From: Alphaproteobacteria bacterium
Lineage (GTDB): Bacteria; Pseudomonadota; Alphaproteobacteria; TMED109
Assembly (NCBI GenBank): GCA_022824395.1
Contig: JAJDZX010000015.1
Span: 1-64,000 of the forward strand
Length of the DNA: 64,000 nucleotides
Direction: 5' to 3'
Shown: positions 45,822-54,383 of the stretch, piece after piece
Position numbering within the stretch: the stretch's first letter is position 1
Layout of the letters: every line of letters begins with the position of its first letter
Translations under genes and position numbers: made by a program
Notes under the pieces: model-generated
The model's database searches: none
What the model saw: the letters and a program-made list of their open reading frames with translations, nothing else
Told to the model about the DNA's origin: nothing

Positions 45822-46760
45822 TCAGGAAGTTGACGGAGTGCCGGTCCGCGTCGGGTTCAACAGCCGCCAGAGATCGTCAGCCACGGCCGAAGGCTCGGTG
45901 CCGTGGCCGGTTTCCGCCGTTATGCGCCCCTCCCGCTCCAGCATCGCGTGCATGATGCATTTGCTGTCGCTCGAGTCGCAGTACGCCCCGAACGCCAGTT
46001 CACAGCCACCTTCCAGCCGACCCAGCAGCAGTCGCTCGGCGTCGATGGCGTTGCGGGTGTCCAAATGGTCGATCGGAGCCAGCACTTCCTGCACATCGAC
46101 GCGGTCCCGCCGGCATTGCAGCGCCAGCGCGCCCTGGGCAGGCGCAGGCACGAATTGCTCCGGATCGAGGCGCTCGACGGTAATGCCTGCAGAACTGAAG
46201 ACCGTCGGTTCGTCTGGCCCGCTGGTTTGGAGACGCGCAAGGCCGGCCGCGGCCAGCACGATGGCGTCGTAACCACCTTCCTGAAGGCGTCGAATGCGTG
46301 TGGGCACGTTGCCCCGAAGGGGCTCGGGCCTCAGGTCCGTGCGGAGATGATGGAGCCAGGCCTGCCGGCGCACCGAGGAAGTCCCCACCCGCGCTCCCTC
46401 GGGTAACGGCAGGAACCCGTTGCCGCGGTCCACGAGTTCAGTGCGGATGAGCAGGCAGTCCGCGGCATCGATCCTGGGCGGTACGGCCGCGATGGCGAGT
46501 TCGTCTGAACCGCTTGTGGGGACATCCTTGTAGGAGTGAACGGCGAGATCGATGGCCCCTGCAGCCAGGGCCTGACTGATTTCCCGCACGAATACGCCTT
46601 GGGGCCCGATGGATGCGAACACGGGCGCCCTTGACCGGTCGCCGGCAGTGGTGATCGGCACCAGTTCGGTCGTGTGACCGGCTGCAACGAGTTCCCTTGC
46701 GATGCTCTCGGACTGGGCACGCGCGAGATGGGAGTTGCGTGTGCCGATGCGCAGCCTCAT
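45822..46760 (-). CDS. hemC: Hydroxymethylbilane synthase (porphobilinogen deaminase)
   Basis: A 312-residue enzyme polymerising four porphobilinogens. Dipyrromethane cofactor attachment is Cys253 in LEGGCELAFG. RIGTRNSHLARAQS at the start and VHSYKDVPT, GTSSVRRQAWL and RGNVPTRIRRL are hallmark motifs. ATG 46760 follows GGAG; the frame stays open upstream to 46844. It is the first gene of the minus-strand heme run. Confidence 0.95.
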   Translation of the reverse strand: MRLRIGTRNSHLARAQSESIARELVAAGHTTELVPITTAGDRSRAPVFASIGPQGVFVREISQALAAGAIDLAVHSYKDVPTSGSDELAIAAVPPRIDAADCLLIRTELVDRGNGFLPLPEGARVGTSSVRRQAWLHHLRTDLRPEPLRGNVPTRIRRLQEGGYDAIVLAAAGLARLQTSGPDEPTVFSSAGITVERLDPEQFVPAPAQGALALQCRRDRVDVQEVLAPIDHLDTRNAIDAERLLLGRLEGGCELAFGAYCDSSDSKCIMHAMLEREGRITAETGHGTEPSAVADDLWRLLNPTRTGTPSTS

Positions 46761-47019
46761 CCGCTTCTCCCCTCCGGTGCCGAACTTGCTCACCCCGGCC
46801 GAAGACGCCGACAGTACGCGTCCCCATCTGCATGGAGGTCGCAAGGGGCTACCTTAACCGACGCTAGATTGGTGATCAGCCAGTATCCGGGTGCCGGTCC
46901 AGTGCGAGCCACCCCGTCCCGGCGATGGCGATCATGGCGACATGCGGTCGGTGGTGAGTAGCGGCTAAAGGTGTCGGGATGGTGACCGTTGCCTTGCCCC
47001 AGCGAAGAGGGACGACGGG

Positions 47020-47685
47020 ATGACATTCCTATTTCGATGCGTGCTGGTGACCTTGCTCGTTCCGTGGCCCGCTCGTGCCGACGTAGCCGGGCACCCCACG
47101 GTTTTGGACGGCGACACGTTGGAGATCGACGTTCAGCGCATCCGTTTGCACGGCATCGATGCGCCTGAGAGGCGTCAGACGTGCGCCGTTGGAGGGAAAC
47201 CGTGGGATTGCGGGGCGGAAGCGACGCGAGCGCTCGTCGCGCGCATTGCCGACCGTCGCGTGGAGTGCGCAGCAACCGACACGGATCGCTATGGCCGAGT
47301 GGTGGCTGTCTGCAGGTCCGGCGGCGCCGACTTGAACGCGTGGATGGTCGCCAACGGATGGGCCCTCGCGTATCGGCGCTACACTCTGGACTACGTCGAT
47401 CAGGAGCTTGCAGCGCAGGCCGCCCGGCGCGGCATCTGGCGCGGCGAATTCGTCGCGCCATGGGAGTGGCGGCGGGGGAGGCGGCTTGCCAGCTCCGGCG
47501 AGGATGCCGCGAGACCGCCGACGGAATGCCGGATCAAGGGCAACATCAGCCGTCGTGGCGAGCGGATTTACCACGTGCCCGGTGGACGGTACTACGCGCG
47601 CACCCGCATCGATGCGGGGAAGGGGGAACGCTGGTTCTGCTCGGAGCAGGAGGCGCTGTCCGCCGGTTGGCGTTCCGCGCGATAG
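47020..47685 (+). CDS. Thermonuclease-like (SNase) secreted nuclease with extra C-terminal domain
   Basis: A 221-residue protein with an N-terminal signal peptide (about 1-20, ending PARAD). Residues about 25-150 form a staphylococcal-nuclease fold: VLDGDTLEI, RIRLHGIDAPERRQ, DRYGRVVA and GWALAYRRY give the Ca2+-binding and catalytic Arg/Glu set. A conserved tail (CRIKGNISRRGERIYHVPGG, then ERWFCSEQEA, AGW) is typical of proteobacterial members. Probably a periplasmic or extracellular nuclease. Lies divergent from hemC. Confidence 0.85.
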   Translation: MTFLFRCVLVTLLVPWPARADVAGHPTVLDGDTLEIDVQRIRLHGIDAPERRQTCAVGGKPWDCGAEATRALVARIADRRVECAATDTDRYGRVVAVCRSGGADLNAWMVANGWALAYRRYTLDYVDQELAAQAARRGIWRGEFVAPWEWRRGRRLASSGEDAARPPTECRIKGNISRRGERIYHVPGGRYYARTRIDAGKGERWFCSEQEALSAGWRSAR

Positions 47686-48008
47686 TCGGCGGCCAGGCCG
47701 CTTCCCGCGCCCTGTAGTCCAACCTCAGGGGATGATCGTCCCCAGCCCGCTGACAATCCAGATGCCGGGCCGAGTGGAGGCAAAATCGTTTCTTGCATTA
47801 GCGCCCGGATATGGCATCGTTTGCGCGTGTGCAGACCTTGGTGGCCTACCGGCGCCTCACCGTTTTCGTTGTCCTGATCGGCCAATAGGTCGTCCCGCGG
47901 CCGGGCGTCTACCGCCATTGGCCGAAGCCTGTTTGCGCTCTCTCTCCGGGCCGGAGTGGGATGCCAAGTCAGGGACGGCCAACCGCCGCGGCGACGGGAA
48001 ACCGCGAC
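47686..48008. other. Intergenic region upstream of hemA
   Basis: About 320 bases between the nuclease and hemA. No gene or clear terminator is seen. It should contain the hemA promoter, but no confident -35/-10 pair could be identified by eye. GGGA about 10 bases before the hemA ATG may serve as ribosome-binding site. Confidence 0.45.
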
Positions 48009-49220
48009 ATGGACTACCAGCAGTTTTTTTCCGATCGGATCGCCGATCTGAAGGCGGAAGGGCGGTACCGCGTGTTTGCCGACCTGGAACGGCAGGCCGG
48101 GCGGTTCCCGCGGGCGATCAGGCATGCGGGCAGCGCTGCCGATCCCGTTACGGTCTGGTGTTCCAACGACTACCTCGGGATGGGGCAGCACGACGTGGTC
48201 CGCTCGGCGATGCGGACGGCGATCGACGAAGTCGGCGCCGGGGCCGGCGGGACCCGCAACATCTCCGGGACGACCCACCGCCACGTGCTGCTGGAGGAGG
48301 AGCTTGCCGACCTGCACGAGCGGGAGGCAGCGCTGCTGTTTACCTCCGGCTACGTGGCGAACGAGGCGACGCTGTCCACCATCGGGCGTCACCTGCCGGG
48401 GTGCATCCTGTTTTCCGACGAGGCCAACCACGCCTCGATGATCGCCGGCGTCCGGCACGCCATGACCGAGAAATGCATCTTTCGCCACAACGATCGGGAC
48501 GATCTCGAGCAGAGGCTGCGGGCGGCTGATCCGGACCGCCCCAAGGTGATTGCCTTCGAATCGGTGTATTCGATGGATGGCGACATCGCGCCGATCGGGG
48601 CGTTTTGCGAGCTCGCGGCCAAGTACGGGGCCATGACCTATCTCGACGAGGTGCACGCCGTCGGCATGTACGGGCCGCGCGGTGCCGGGGTGGCGGCCCG
48701 TGACGGTGTCATGCACGACATCACGGTCATCCAGGGAACCCTGGCCAAGGCGTTCGGCGTGGTCGGGGGCTACATCGCCGCCTCGGCCTCGGCGGTGGAT
48801 TTCATCCGCTCGTACGCCCCGGGCTTCATCTTCACGACGGCCCTGCCGCCGGCGGTCGCGGCCGGGGCCCTGGCGAGCGTCCGGCATCTGAAGGCGAGTG
48901 ACGCCGAGCGTCGGCTCCATCGGGAGCGCGTCGCGGCGTTGAAGCGGGCGCTTGCGGACTCGGGCCTGCCCGTCATGCCGTCGGAATCGCACATCGTGCC
49001 GGTCCTGGTCGGCGACCCCGTGGTCTGCAAGCGGGCGACGGATCTGCTGCTCGACCGCTACAAGATCTACGTGCAGCCGATCAACTATCCCACCGTGCCG
49101 CGGGGCACTGAACGATTGCGTCTCACGCCGACGCCGCTCCACAGCGATGCCGACATCGCGGCCCTGGTGTCCGCCCTGCAGGCCGTGTGGAAGGAGCTTT
49201 CGATCAGCGTCTCGATCTGA
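48009..49220 (+). CDS. hemA: 5-aminolevulinate synthase
   Basis: A 403-residue PLP enzyme condensing glycine and succinyl-CoA to 5-aminolevulinate, the first step of the Shemin pathway. PLP Lys247 lies in [20 protein letters not shown] holds the PLP-stacking residues. [11 protein letters not shown] and [13 protein letters not shown] are typical of ALAS rather than of KBL or BioF. ATG 48009 follows an open upstream extension. It is 1.2 kb from hemC, transcribed away from it. This is a marker of Alphaproteobacteria. Confidence 0.95.
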   Translation: MDYQQFFSDRIADLKAEGRYRVFADLERQAGRFPRAIRHAGSAADPVTVWCSNDYLGMGQHDVVRSAMRTAIDEVGAGAGGTRNISGTTHRHVLLEEELADLHEREAALLFTSGYVANEATLSTIGRHLPGCILFSDEANHASMIAGVRHAMTEKCIFRHNDRDDLEQRLRAADPDRPKVIAFESVYSMDGDIAPIGAFCELAAKYGAMTYLDEVHAVGMYGPRGAGVAARDGVMHDITVIQGTLAKAFGVVGGYIAASASAVDFIRSYAPGFIFTTALPPAVAAGALASVRHLKASDAERRLHRERVAALKRALADSGLPVMPSESHIVPVLVGDPVVCKRATDLLLDRYKIYVQPINYPTVPRGTERLRLTPTPLHSDADIAALVSALQAVWKELSISVSI

Positions 49221-49268
49221 CTCGCTTTACCGCCGCGTCCGCGCCCGGCGGCCTGCCCCGAGATCGTC

Positions 49269-50564
49269 TCAGACGCCGCCGAGCGCCTGGTCGAGATCGC
49301 GGAGGAGGTCATCCACGGTCTCGAGTCCGACCGAGAGTCGGACCACGTCCGGGCCTGCGCCGGCCGCGATCTTCTGGTCGTCCGTCAGCTGGTTGTGCGT
49401 GGTGGAGGCGGGATGGATGATCAGGCTCCGTGTGTCGCCGATGTTGGCCAGGTGCGAGAAGATCTGGACGTTCTCGACCAGCCGAACCCCGGCTTCGTAG
49501 CCGCCGCGCACGCCGAACGTGAAGACCGCGCCCGGCCCCTTGGGGAAGTACTTCTCGGCCAGGCCTGCGTACGGGCTGGAAGGCAGTCCGGCATAGCTCA
49601 CCCAGGCCACGGCCGGGTGCTGCTCAAGGAATTCGGCGACGGCCTGCGCGTTGGCCACGTGCCGCTCCATCCGGAGCGGCAGCGTCTCGATCCCGGTGAG
49701 GATGTGGAAGGCGTTTTGCGGCGCGAGCGCGGGGCCCAGGTCGCGGAGCGCATCGGCCCGTACCTTCATGGTGTAGGCGAAGTCGCCGAAGGTCTCGGCG
49801 AAGCGGAGCCCGTGATAGGACGGCGTGGGTTCGGTCATGGCCGGGAACCGATCGCTCGCGAACCAGTCGAATTTCCCCGATTCCACCACGACGCCGCCCA
49901 GGGAGCTGCCGTGCCCGCCCATGAACTTGGTCAGCGAGTGGACGACGATGTCGGCGCCGTACTCGAACGGGCGATGCAGCCAGGGAGTCGCGAGGGTGTT
50001 GTCGACGACCAGCGGAATCCCGTGCTCGTGCGCGATGGCGGCCATCCGCTCCACGTCGACGATGATCCCACCGGGGTTGGCGAGGCTCTCCACGAACAGG
50101 CACTTGGTCCGCTCGGTGATCGCGGCGCGGACCGCCGCCTCGTCGCCGGGGTCGACGAAGGCGACCTGCCAGCCGAACCGCCGGAAGGTGTGCGTGAACT
50201 GGGTGACCGAACCACCGTAGAGGTACCGGCTTGCGACGAGCTCGTCGCCGGACTGCATCAGCGGGTAGAGCGCGAGCTGCTGGGCGGCGTGTCCGGACGC
50301 GCAGGCGACCGCGCCACGGCCGCCTTCGAGGTTGGCCACGCGTTCTTCGAGGACGGACACCGTCGGATTGGTGATGCGTCCGTAGATGAACCCGAAGTCC
50401 TGGAGGTTGAACAGCGACTGGGCGTGGTCGACGTCGTCGAACACGAAGCTCACCGACTGGTAGATGGGCGTGGTCCGGGCCCCGGTGGCAGGATCTGGTG
50501 CGGCGCCGGCGTGCACGGCGCGGGTCTCGAAGCCGAATTCCAGCGGCGTATCCGAGTCAATCAT
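49269..50564 (-). CDS. metY: O-acetylhomoserine sulfhydrylase (MetY-type PLP enzyme)
   Basis: A 431-residue Cys/Met-metabolism PLP enzyme. It forms homocysteine from O-acetylhomoserine and sulfide. The PLP lysine lies in VHSLTKFMGGHGSSLGG; FGFETRAVHAGAAPDPATGA at the N-terminus is the MetY opening. Length and the long insert fit MetY, not MetB. ATG 50564 overlaps the CoA-binding protein stop by 4 bp. Convergent with hemA, with a weak CCGCCG/CGGCGG stem between. Confidence 0.9.
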   Translation of the reverse strand: MIDSDTPLEFGFETRAVHAGAAPDPATGARTTPIYQSVSFVFDDVDHAQSLFNLQDFGFIYGRITNPTVSVLEERVANLEGGRGAVACASGHAAQQLALYPLMQSGDELVASRYLYGGSVTQFTHTFRRFGWQVAFVDPGDEAAVRAAITERTKCLFVESLANPGGIIVDVERMAAIAHEHGIPLVVDNTLATPWLHRPFEYGADIVVHSLTKFMGGHGSSLGGVVVESGKFDWFASDRFPAMTEPTPSYHGLRFAETFGDFAYTMKVRADALRDLGPALAPQNAFHILTGIETLPLRMERHVANAQAVAEFLEQHPAVAWVSYAGLPSSPYAGLAEKYFPKGPGAVFTFGVRGGYEAGVRLVENVQIFSHLANIGDTRSLIIHPASTTHNQLTDDQKIAAGAGPDVVRLSVGLETVDDLLRDLDQALGGV

Positions 50565-51115
50565 GTCAATTTCGTCCGCGTTCTGAGCGGCCGCCGCCGG
50601 TTGGAAAACAGCCCTGAGTTGATGCCGCCCCAGCCGAGTTCCCCGTACAGGCGCCCGTATTCAATCTTGGGACAGCGGTTCATGATGACGTCAAGGCCGG
50701 CTGCCTTGGCCCGGGCCGCAGCGCCGTCGTTCCGGATCCCGAGCTGCATCCAGACCGTCCTGGCGCCGATCCGGATCGCGGAGTCGGTGATCGCGCCGGC
50801 CTCCTCGGACCGACGGAAGATGTCGACCATGTCGACGTCGACGTCGATCGAATCCAGGTCCGCCACGACGGTTTCACCGAGCAGGTCGGTCCCGGCCGCC
50901 GGCGGGTTAACCGGAATGACACGGTAGCCGCGTTCGCGGAGGTACTTGTAGGCGAAATAGCTCGGGCGGCGCACGTTGGTGCTGGCGCCGACCATCGCGA
51001 TGACGCGCGTCCGTTCGAGGATCGCGCGCAAGTAGGAGTCCGAGTAGGGGATCGGTTCCAAGACGGGTTCAGCTCCCGGTCCAGACCGGGGTGCGCTTGG
51101 AAAGGAACGCGTCAA
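50561..51115 (-). CDS. CoA-binding domain protein (YccU-like)
   Basis: A 184-residue protein with a CoA-binding Rossmann-type domain like YccU: VIAMVGASTNVRRPSYFAYKYL, VIPVNPPA and GARTVWMQLGIRNDGAAARA. It may sense or bind acyl-CoA. ATG 51115 overlaps the crotonase by 47 bases; an in-frame TTG at 51061 avoids this and is equally plausible. Coupled to metY through ATGA. Often found with O-acetylhomoserine sulfhydrylase genes in Alphaproteobacteria (from memory). Confidence 0.8.
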   Translation of the reverse strand: MTRSFPSAPRSGPGAEPVLEPIPYSDSYLRAILERTRVIAMVGASTNVRRPSYFAYKYLRERGYRVIPVNPPAAGTDLLGETVVADLDSIDVDVDMVDIFRRSEEAGAITDSAIRIGARTVWMQLGIRNDGAAARAKAAGLDVIMNRCPKIEYGRLYGELGWGGINSGLFSNRRRPLRTRTKLT

Positions 51116-51872
51116 TTCCCTCCTCGGCGTCCCGCGCCAGCATGTTTTGCGTCATGACTTCGCTGGCGTAGGCATAGGCCTCGTCGATGGGCAGCTCGGC
51201 CTGCCGGTAGAACGCCTCCTTGCCGATCCGCAGCGTCAGGGGCGATTTCCCGGCGATCGTGCGGGCGAGTGCCATCACCGTGTCGTCGAGGTCGTCCATA
51301 TCGACGACGCGATTGACCAGACCGAACGCGCGCGCCGTGTCGGGATCGATCGTCTCGCCGGTCAGCAGCATTTCCATGGCCTGCTTGCGGCCGACCGCGC
51401 GCGACAGGGCCACCATGGGCGTGGAGCAGAAAAGACCGATATTGACCCCGGGCGTCGCAAACCGGGCCGCCTGCGACGCCACCACCAGATCACAGGAGGC
51501 CACCAGCTGGCAGCCGGCGGCCGTGGCAATGCCCGCGACCTTGGCGATCACCGGGCGCGGATGGCGCGTGACAGACAGCATCAGCCGGCTGCATTCCGCG
51601 AACAGTTTCTCGTAGGCCTCCCGGTTCGGCTCGGCCCGGATCTCGCGCAAATCGTGACCAGCGCAGAATGCGGGACCGGCACCTTCGATGACGAGAACCT
51701 TCACGCTCTCGTCGTGCGCGGTGGCATCGAGCTCCGCCTGCAGGTGGAACATCAGTTCGCTCGACAGGGCGTTCCGGGCTTCCGGGCGATTCAGCGTGAG
51801 CACGCACACGCCGTCGTCATCGCGCCTCAGGAGCATGGGAGCGGTCTGCACCCGTTCCGCCGTTGCAACCAT
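51069..51872 (-). CDS. Enoyl-CoA hydratase/isomerase family protein
   Basis: A 267-residue crotonase-fold protein. The N-terminal TLNRPEARNALSSELM and the oxyanion-hole segments AFCAGHDLREI and GIATAAGCQLVASCDLVVA are typical. The usual catalytic Glu region reads GVNIGLFCSTPMVAL, resembling ECHDC3-like members which may lack hydratase activity. The function is therefore uncertain: CoA-ester chemistry of some kind. Same strand as the CoA-binding and metY genes, probable operon. Confidence 0.8.
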   Translation of the reverse strand: MVATAERVQTAPMLLRRDDDGVCVLTLNRPEARNALSSELMFHLQAELDATAHDESVKVLVIEGAGPAFCAGHDLREIRAEPNREAYEKLFAECSRLMLSVTRHPRPVIAKVAGIATAAGCQLVASCDLVVASQAARFATPGVNIGLFCSTPMVALSRAVGRKQAMEMLLTGETIDPDTARAFGLVNRVVDMDDLDDTVMALARTIAGKSPLTLRIGKEAFYRQAELPIDEAYAYASEVMTQNMLARDAEEGIDAFLSKRTPVWTGS

Positions 51873-51967
51873 GGTCTGGCTCCGGGGGGAGTTGGTCGAA
51901 GCACAGTATATGGGGTAGGTGGCCGCCGGTGCGGGCGGCGGTACCCGCTCGCGGGGCGCCTCTGAAG

Positions 51968-52681
51968 TCAGGCGCCCGCCTGGGTCCGGGCCACTCGCCC
52001 TGCTCCGGAGTGGGGGCTCGGTGACCGGTAGCGGGCGTACCCGCTCCCGTCGTCGATGTCGGCCAGGATGTCAGGGAGGATCAGCACGCGTGCGTGCGGC
52101 CCGGCGGAGCGCACGGTATCCGCGAGGGCGGCCGGTGTCGACCAGCGAACGTTCAGCATGATGGTCCCTGCCGGCCGCCGGTTGGCAAAACCCGCGAGCC
52201 AGTACCCGCCGTCTGCGGCCGGACCGAAGACGAAGTCGTGGCGACGTAGGGCCGCCACGGCGGTTCGGAGGTGACGGGGCTCCAGGCCGGGGACGTCGGT
52301 GCCAACGATCAGTGCAGGTCCGGGCTGGCAGGCCGCAGTTCTTCGCATGCGCGCACCGAGATCGCCCGAACCCTGTGGAATGGCCGGAACACGGAACGTG
52401 CGCGCCATGATCCCGCAGGCGTGATCAGGCGTGACGGCCAGCACCGTGCGCCACGATCGGTGGGCCACAAGGCGGCGGAGCAGCCGAGCGAGCGTTGCGC
52501 GGTAGAAGCGCCGGGCCTCCACCTTGCCGATATCAGCAGCCAGTCGGGTCTTCACGGTCCCCAGCACCGGCTGGCGGGCGAACACCAGGACCGTCGGCCT
52601 GCGTGCTGAATGCGCCGGGCGGTCAATGCCTGGCGACGCGCTGGCGCGTTCCCGGACCCGGGGTCGGGTCCGCGCGTGCAT
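51968..52681 (-). CDS. DUF2064 glycosyltransferase-like protein (selenodomain-associated transferase 1)
   Basis: A 237-residue nucleotidyl/glycosyltransferase-like protein. RPTVLVFARQPVLGTVKTRLA is the family N-terminus, ALIVGTDVPGL carries the DxD-like motif, and FVFGPAADGGYWLAGF is the signature. ATG 52681 is chosen, GTG 52699 is possible; real translation may start closer to residue 28. The partner family (transferase 2) is encoded at 55.6 kb, as these two usually travel together. Substrate unknown. Confidence 0.82.
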   Translation of the reverse strand: MHARTRPRVRERASASPGIDRPAHSARRPTVLVFARQPVLGTVKTRLAADIGKVEARRFYRATLARLLRRLVAHRSWRTVLAVTPDHACGIMARTFRVPAIPQGSGDLGARMRRTAACQPGPALIVGTDVPGLEPRHLRTAVAALRRHDFVFGPAADGGYWLAGFANRRPAGTIMLNVRWSTPAALADTVRSAGPHARVLILPDILADIDDGSGYARYRSPSPHSGAGRVARTQAGA

Positions 52682-52934
52682 TGGTCTTGACGAAGCCACG
52701 GCCAGCGTGTCCGGACGCGCAGGGAATCCTCTGTCGGAAGTTCACGACCGGCCGACTCTAGCGGCGGGCCGGCTCTTCATCAGCGGGCGGCGCCAAGCCG
52801 GCGATCGCGCGGTCGCCAGGCTCCGCACCAGGTTCCCAGGCTGACATTTCGTTGGAAACCGCTAGCTTCCAAGTTAACGGCAGAAGCATGCCGTCACGGG
52901 GGCGCGCACCGCTACCGGGCTGGAGGCAAGAGAA

Positions 52935-54071
52935 ATGAAGCACAGGAAATCACTGAACGCCGCGCTGTTCATGGCCGGGCTGATCGGTCTTGCAGGTTGC
53001 GTTGCCCCGCCGCCCGTCCAAACAGATTCGAAGCCGGCTCCGATGGCGCTGACGTTCGATGCCTTCCATGGCGAGGGCGCGGCCTGCTACGACCGCGCCA
53101 GCCAACCGCACACGGCAGTCGTCGACAGCCACCTCCATTTCCGCCCATTTGGCGGTCCCGCGCTCCCGTTCGACGAGGTCGTGCAGTACCTCGAGGATAG
53201 CGGCGTCCTGTTCGCCAACGTGTACGGGATCGGGCAGATGCTTCCGGTCAATTCGCCCTGCACCTACTACCTCGACTGCATCGGCACGCTGGTGAGCCCG
53301 ACAATGAAGAACGACTTCGTGAATGCCATGAATGTCGTCACCATGGGTTCGGACGCGGTTCATCTCACCATGTCCATGACCTTCCCCGACTTGGAGGAGC
53401 CCGAATCGGTGCTCACGGGCATGCGGATTCTTGACCGGGAATTCCCCGGCGTCTTCAGCTGGATGGGCGAGGTCAACCTGGTCAAGCAGGCGCTCTTCGG
53501 GAATTTCCACCAGGCGGTGCCCCTGGCAACCATTGCACGCTGGGTGCCATTCATGGCGGTGCTGCGTGCGCGCGGCATGCCGCTTGCGATCCATTCGGAC
53601 CTCGGCAACGACGCGGATCCAACCCGGTACCTGCGGTGGATCAAGGAGGTGCTCCGCCTCTATCCCGACAACAAGATCATCTGGATGCATCTCGGTCTGT
53701 CGCGTGAACTCGTGACCGTCGACCCCGACACGCATATCGGGATTCTCCAGTCGCTGCTTGACCGCTATCCCAACCTGATGGTGGACATTTCGTGGCGCGT
53801 CATCGACGACGCCGTGTTCTCCGACCCGGAGCTTCGGGACCGGTACATCCCGTTCCTGAACGCTTATTCGGACCGCATCCTTCCCGGCACGGATTTCGTC
53901 GCGTCCGCCAACAAGAATTTCGACATCTACCAGACGGAACTCGACGTCACGAGTCGCATTCTCGGCTATCTGGACGATGAAGCGTTCCGCAACATCGCCC
54001 TCGGGGAGAACTACTTCCGGCTGCTGGACCTCGACTACGTGGCGCCGCCGGTTTGTGCCCCGTCGTCCTGA
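52935..54071 (+). CDS. Amidohydrolase-family lipoprotein
   Basis: A 378-residue protein. The signal peptide ends in a lipobox LAGC (Cys22), so the protein is membrane-anchored. VVDSHLHFRPFG gives the metal-binding HxH (His66, His68) of the amidohydrolase 2 superfamily; later WMHLGLSRE and GTDFVASANKN are consistent with the metal-binding His and Asp. Catalysis likely uses one or two metals on a cyclic or carboxylated substrate. ATG 52935 has AGAG upstream. Stands alone among glycosyltransferase-like genes. Confidence 0.82.
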   Translation: MKHRKSLNAALFMAGLIGLAGCVAPPPVQTDSKPAPMALTFDAFHGEGAACYDRASQPHTAVVDSHLHFRPFGGPALPFDEVVQYLEDSGVLFANVYGIGQMLPVNSPCTYYLDCIGTLVSPTMKNDFVNAMNVVTMGSDAVHLTMSMTFPDLEEPESVLTGMRILDREFPGVFSWMGEVNLVKQALFGNFHQAVPLATIARWVPFMAVLRARGMPLAIHSDLGNDADPTRYLRWIKEVLRLYPDNKIIWMHLGLSRELVTVDPDTHIGILQSLLDRYPNLMVDISWRVIDDAVFSDPELRDRYIPFLNAYSDRILPGTDFVASANKNFDIYQTELDVTSRILGYLDDEAFRNIALGENYFRLLDLDYVAPPVCAPSS

Positions 54072-54383
54072 GGGACCGGTTGCACGCCCCGCCGGGCATG
54101 GGATGTCGCTGGCTGGCGACGGGCTGGCGCACGAGCGTCGTGTCGGGTTCGTGGCGGGTCCGATCCCTGCCCCTCTCGGTGGGGACGACCGCCGCCGTCA
54201 CTGCCTTCGGGCCTTGGACCGGTCTACGCACTTAGCGCGATGTTTGTTGCCGGCTCGCGTCGCCCGGCCCGCTCGTCCGCCGACGCGCCCGAGCCGGTGG
54301 ATCTGATCGCGCGCCAGGATCTCCTGAAGGCCGGGCCCGGACTGCTTGCCGTCGGGGCCCGGCACGTCGGAACGGGGCCGCGG
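54072..54383. other. Intergenic region between lipoprotein gene and fused GT gene
   Basis: About 310 bases between converging genes. No gene, RNA or terminator was recognised. Open frames are arginine-rich and antiparallel to nothing known. Confidence 0.45.

Noticed and set aside
49230-49251. CCGCCG/CGGCGG stem between hemA and metY as a terminator
   Set aside because: Only 6 bp, 10-base loop and no T-run in either direction; mentioned in context but not called.
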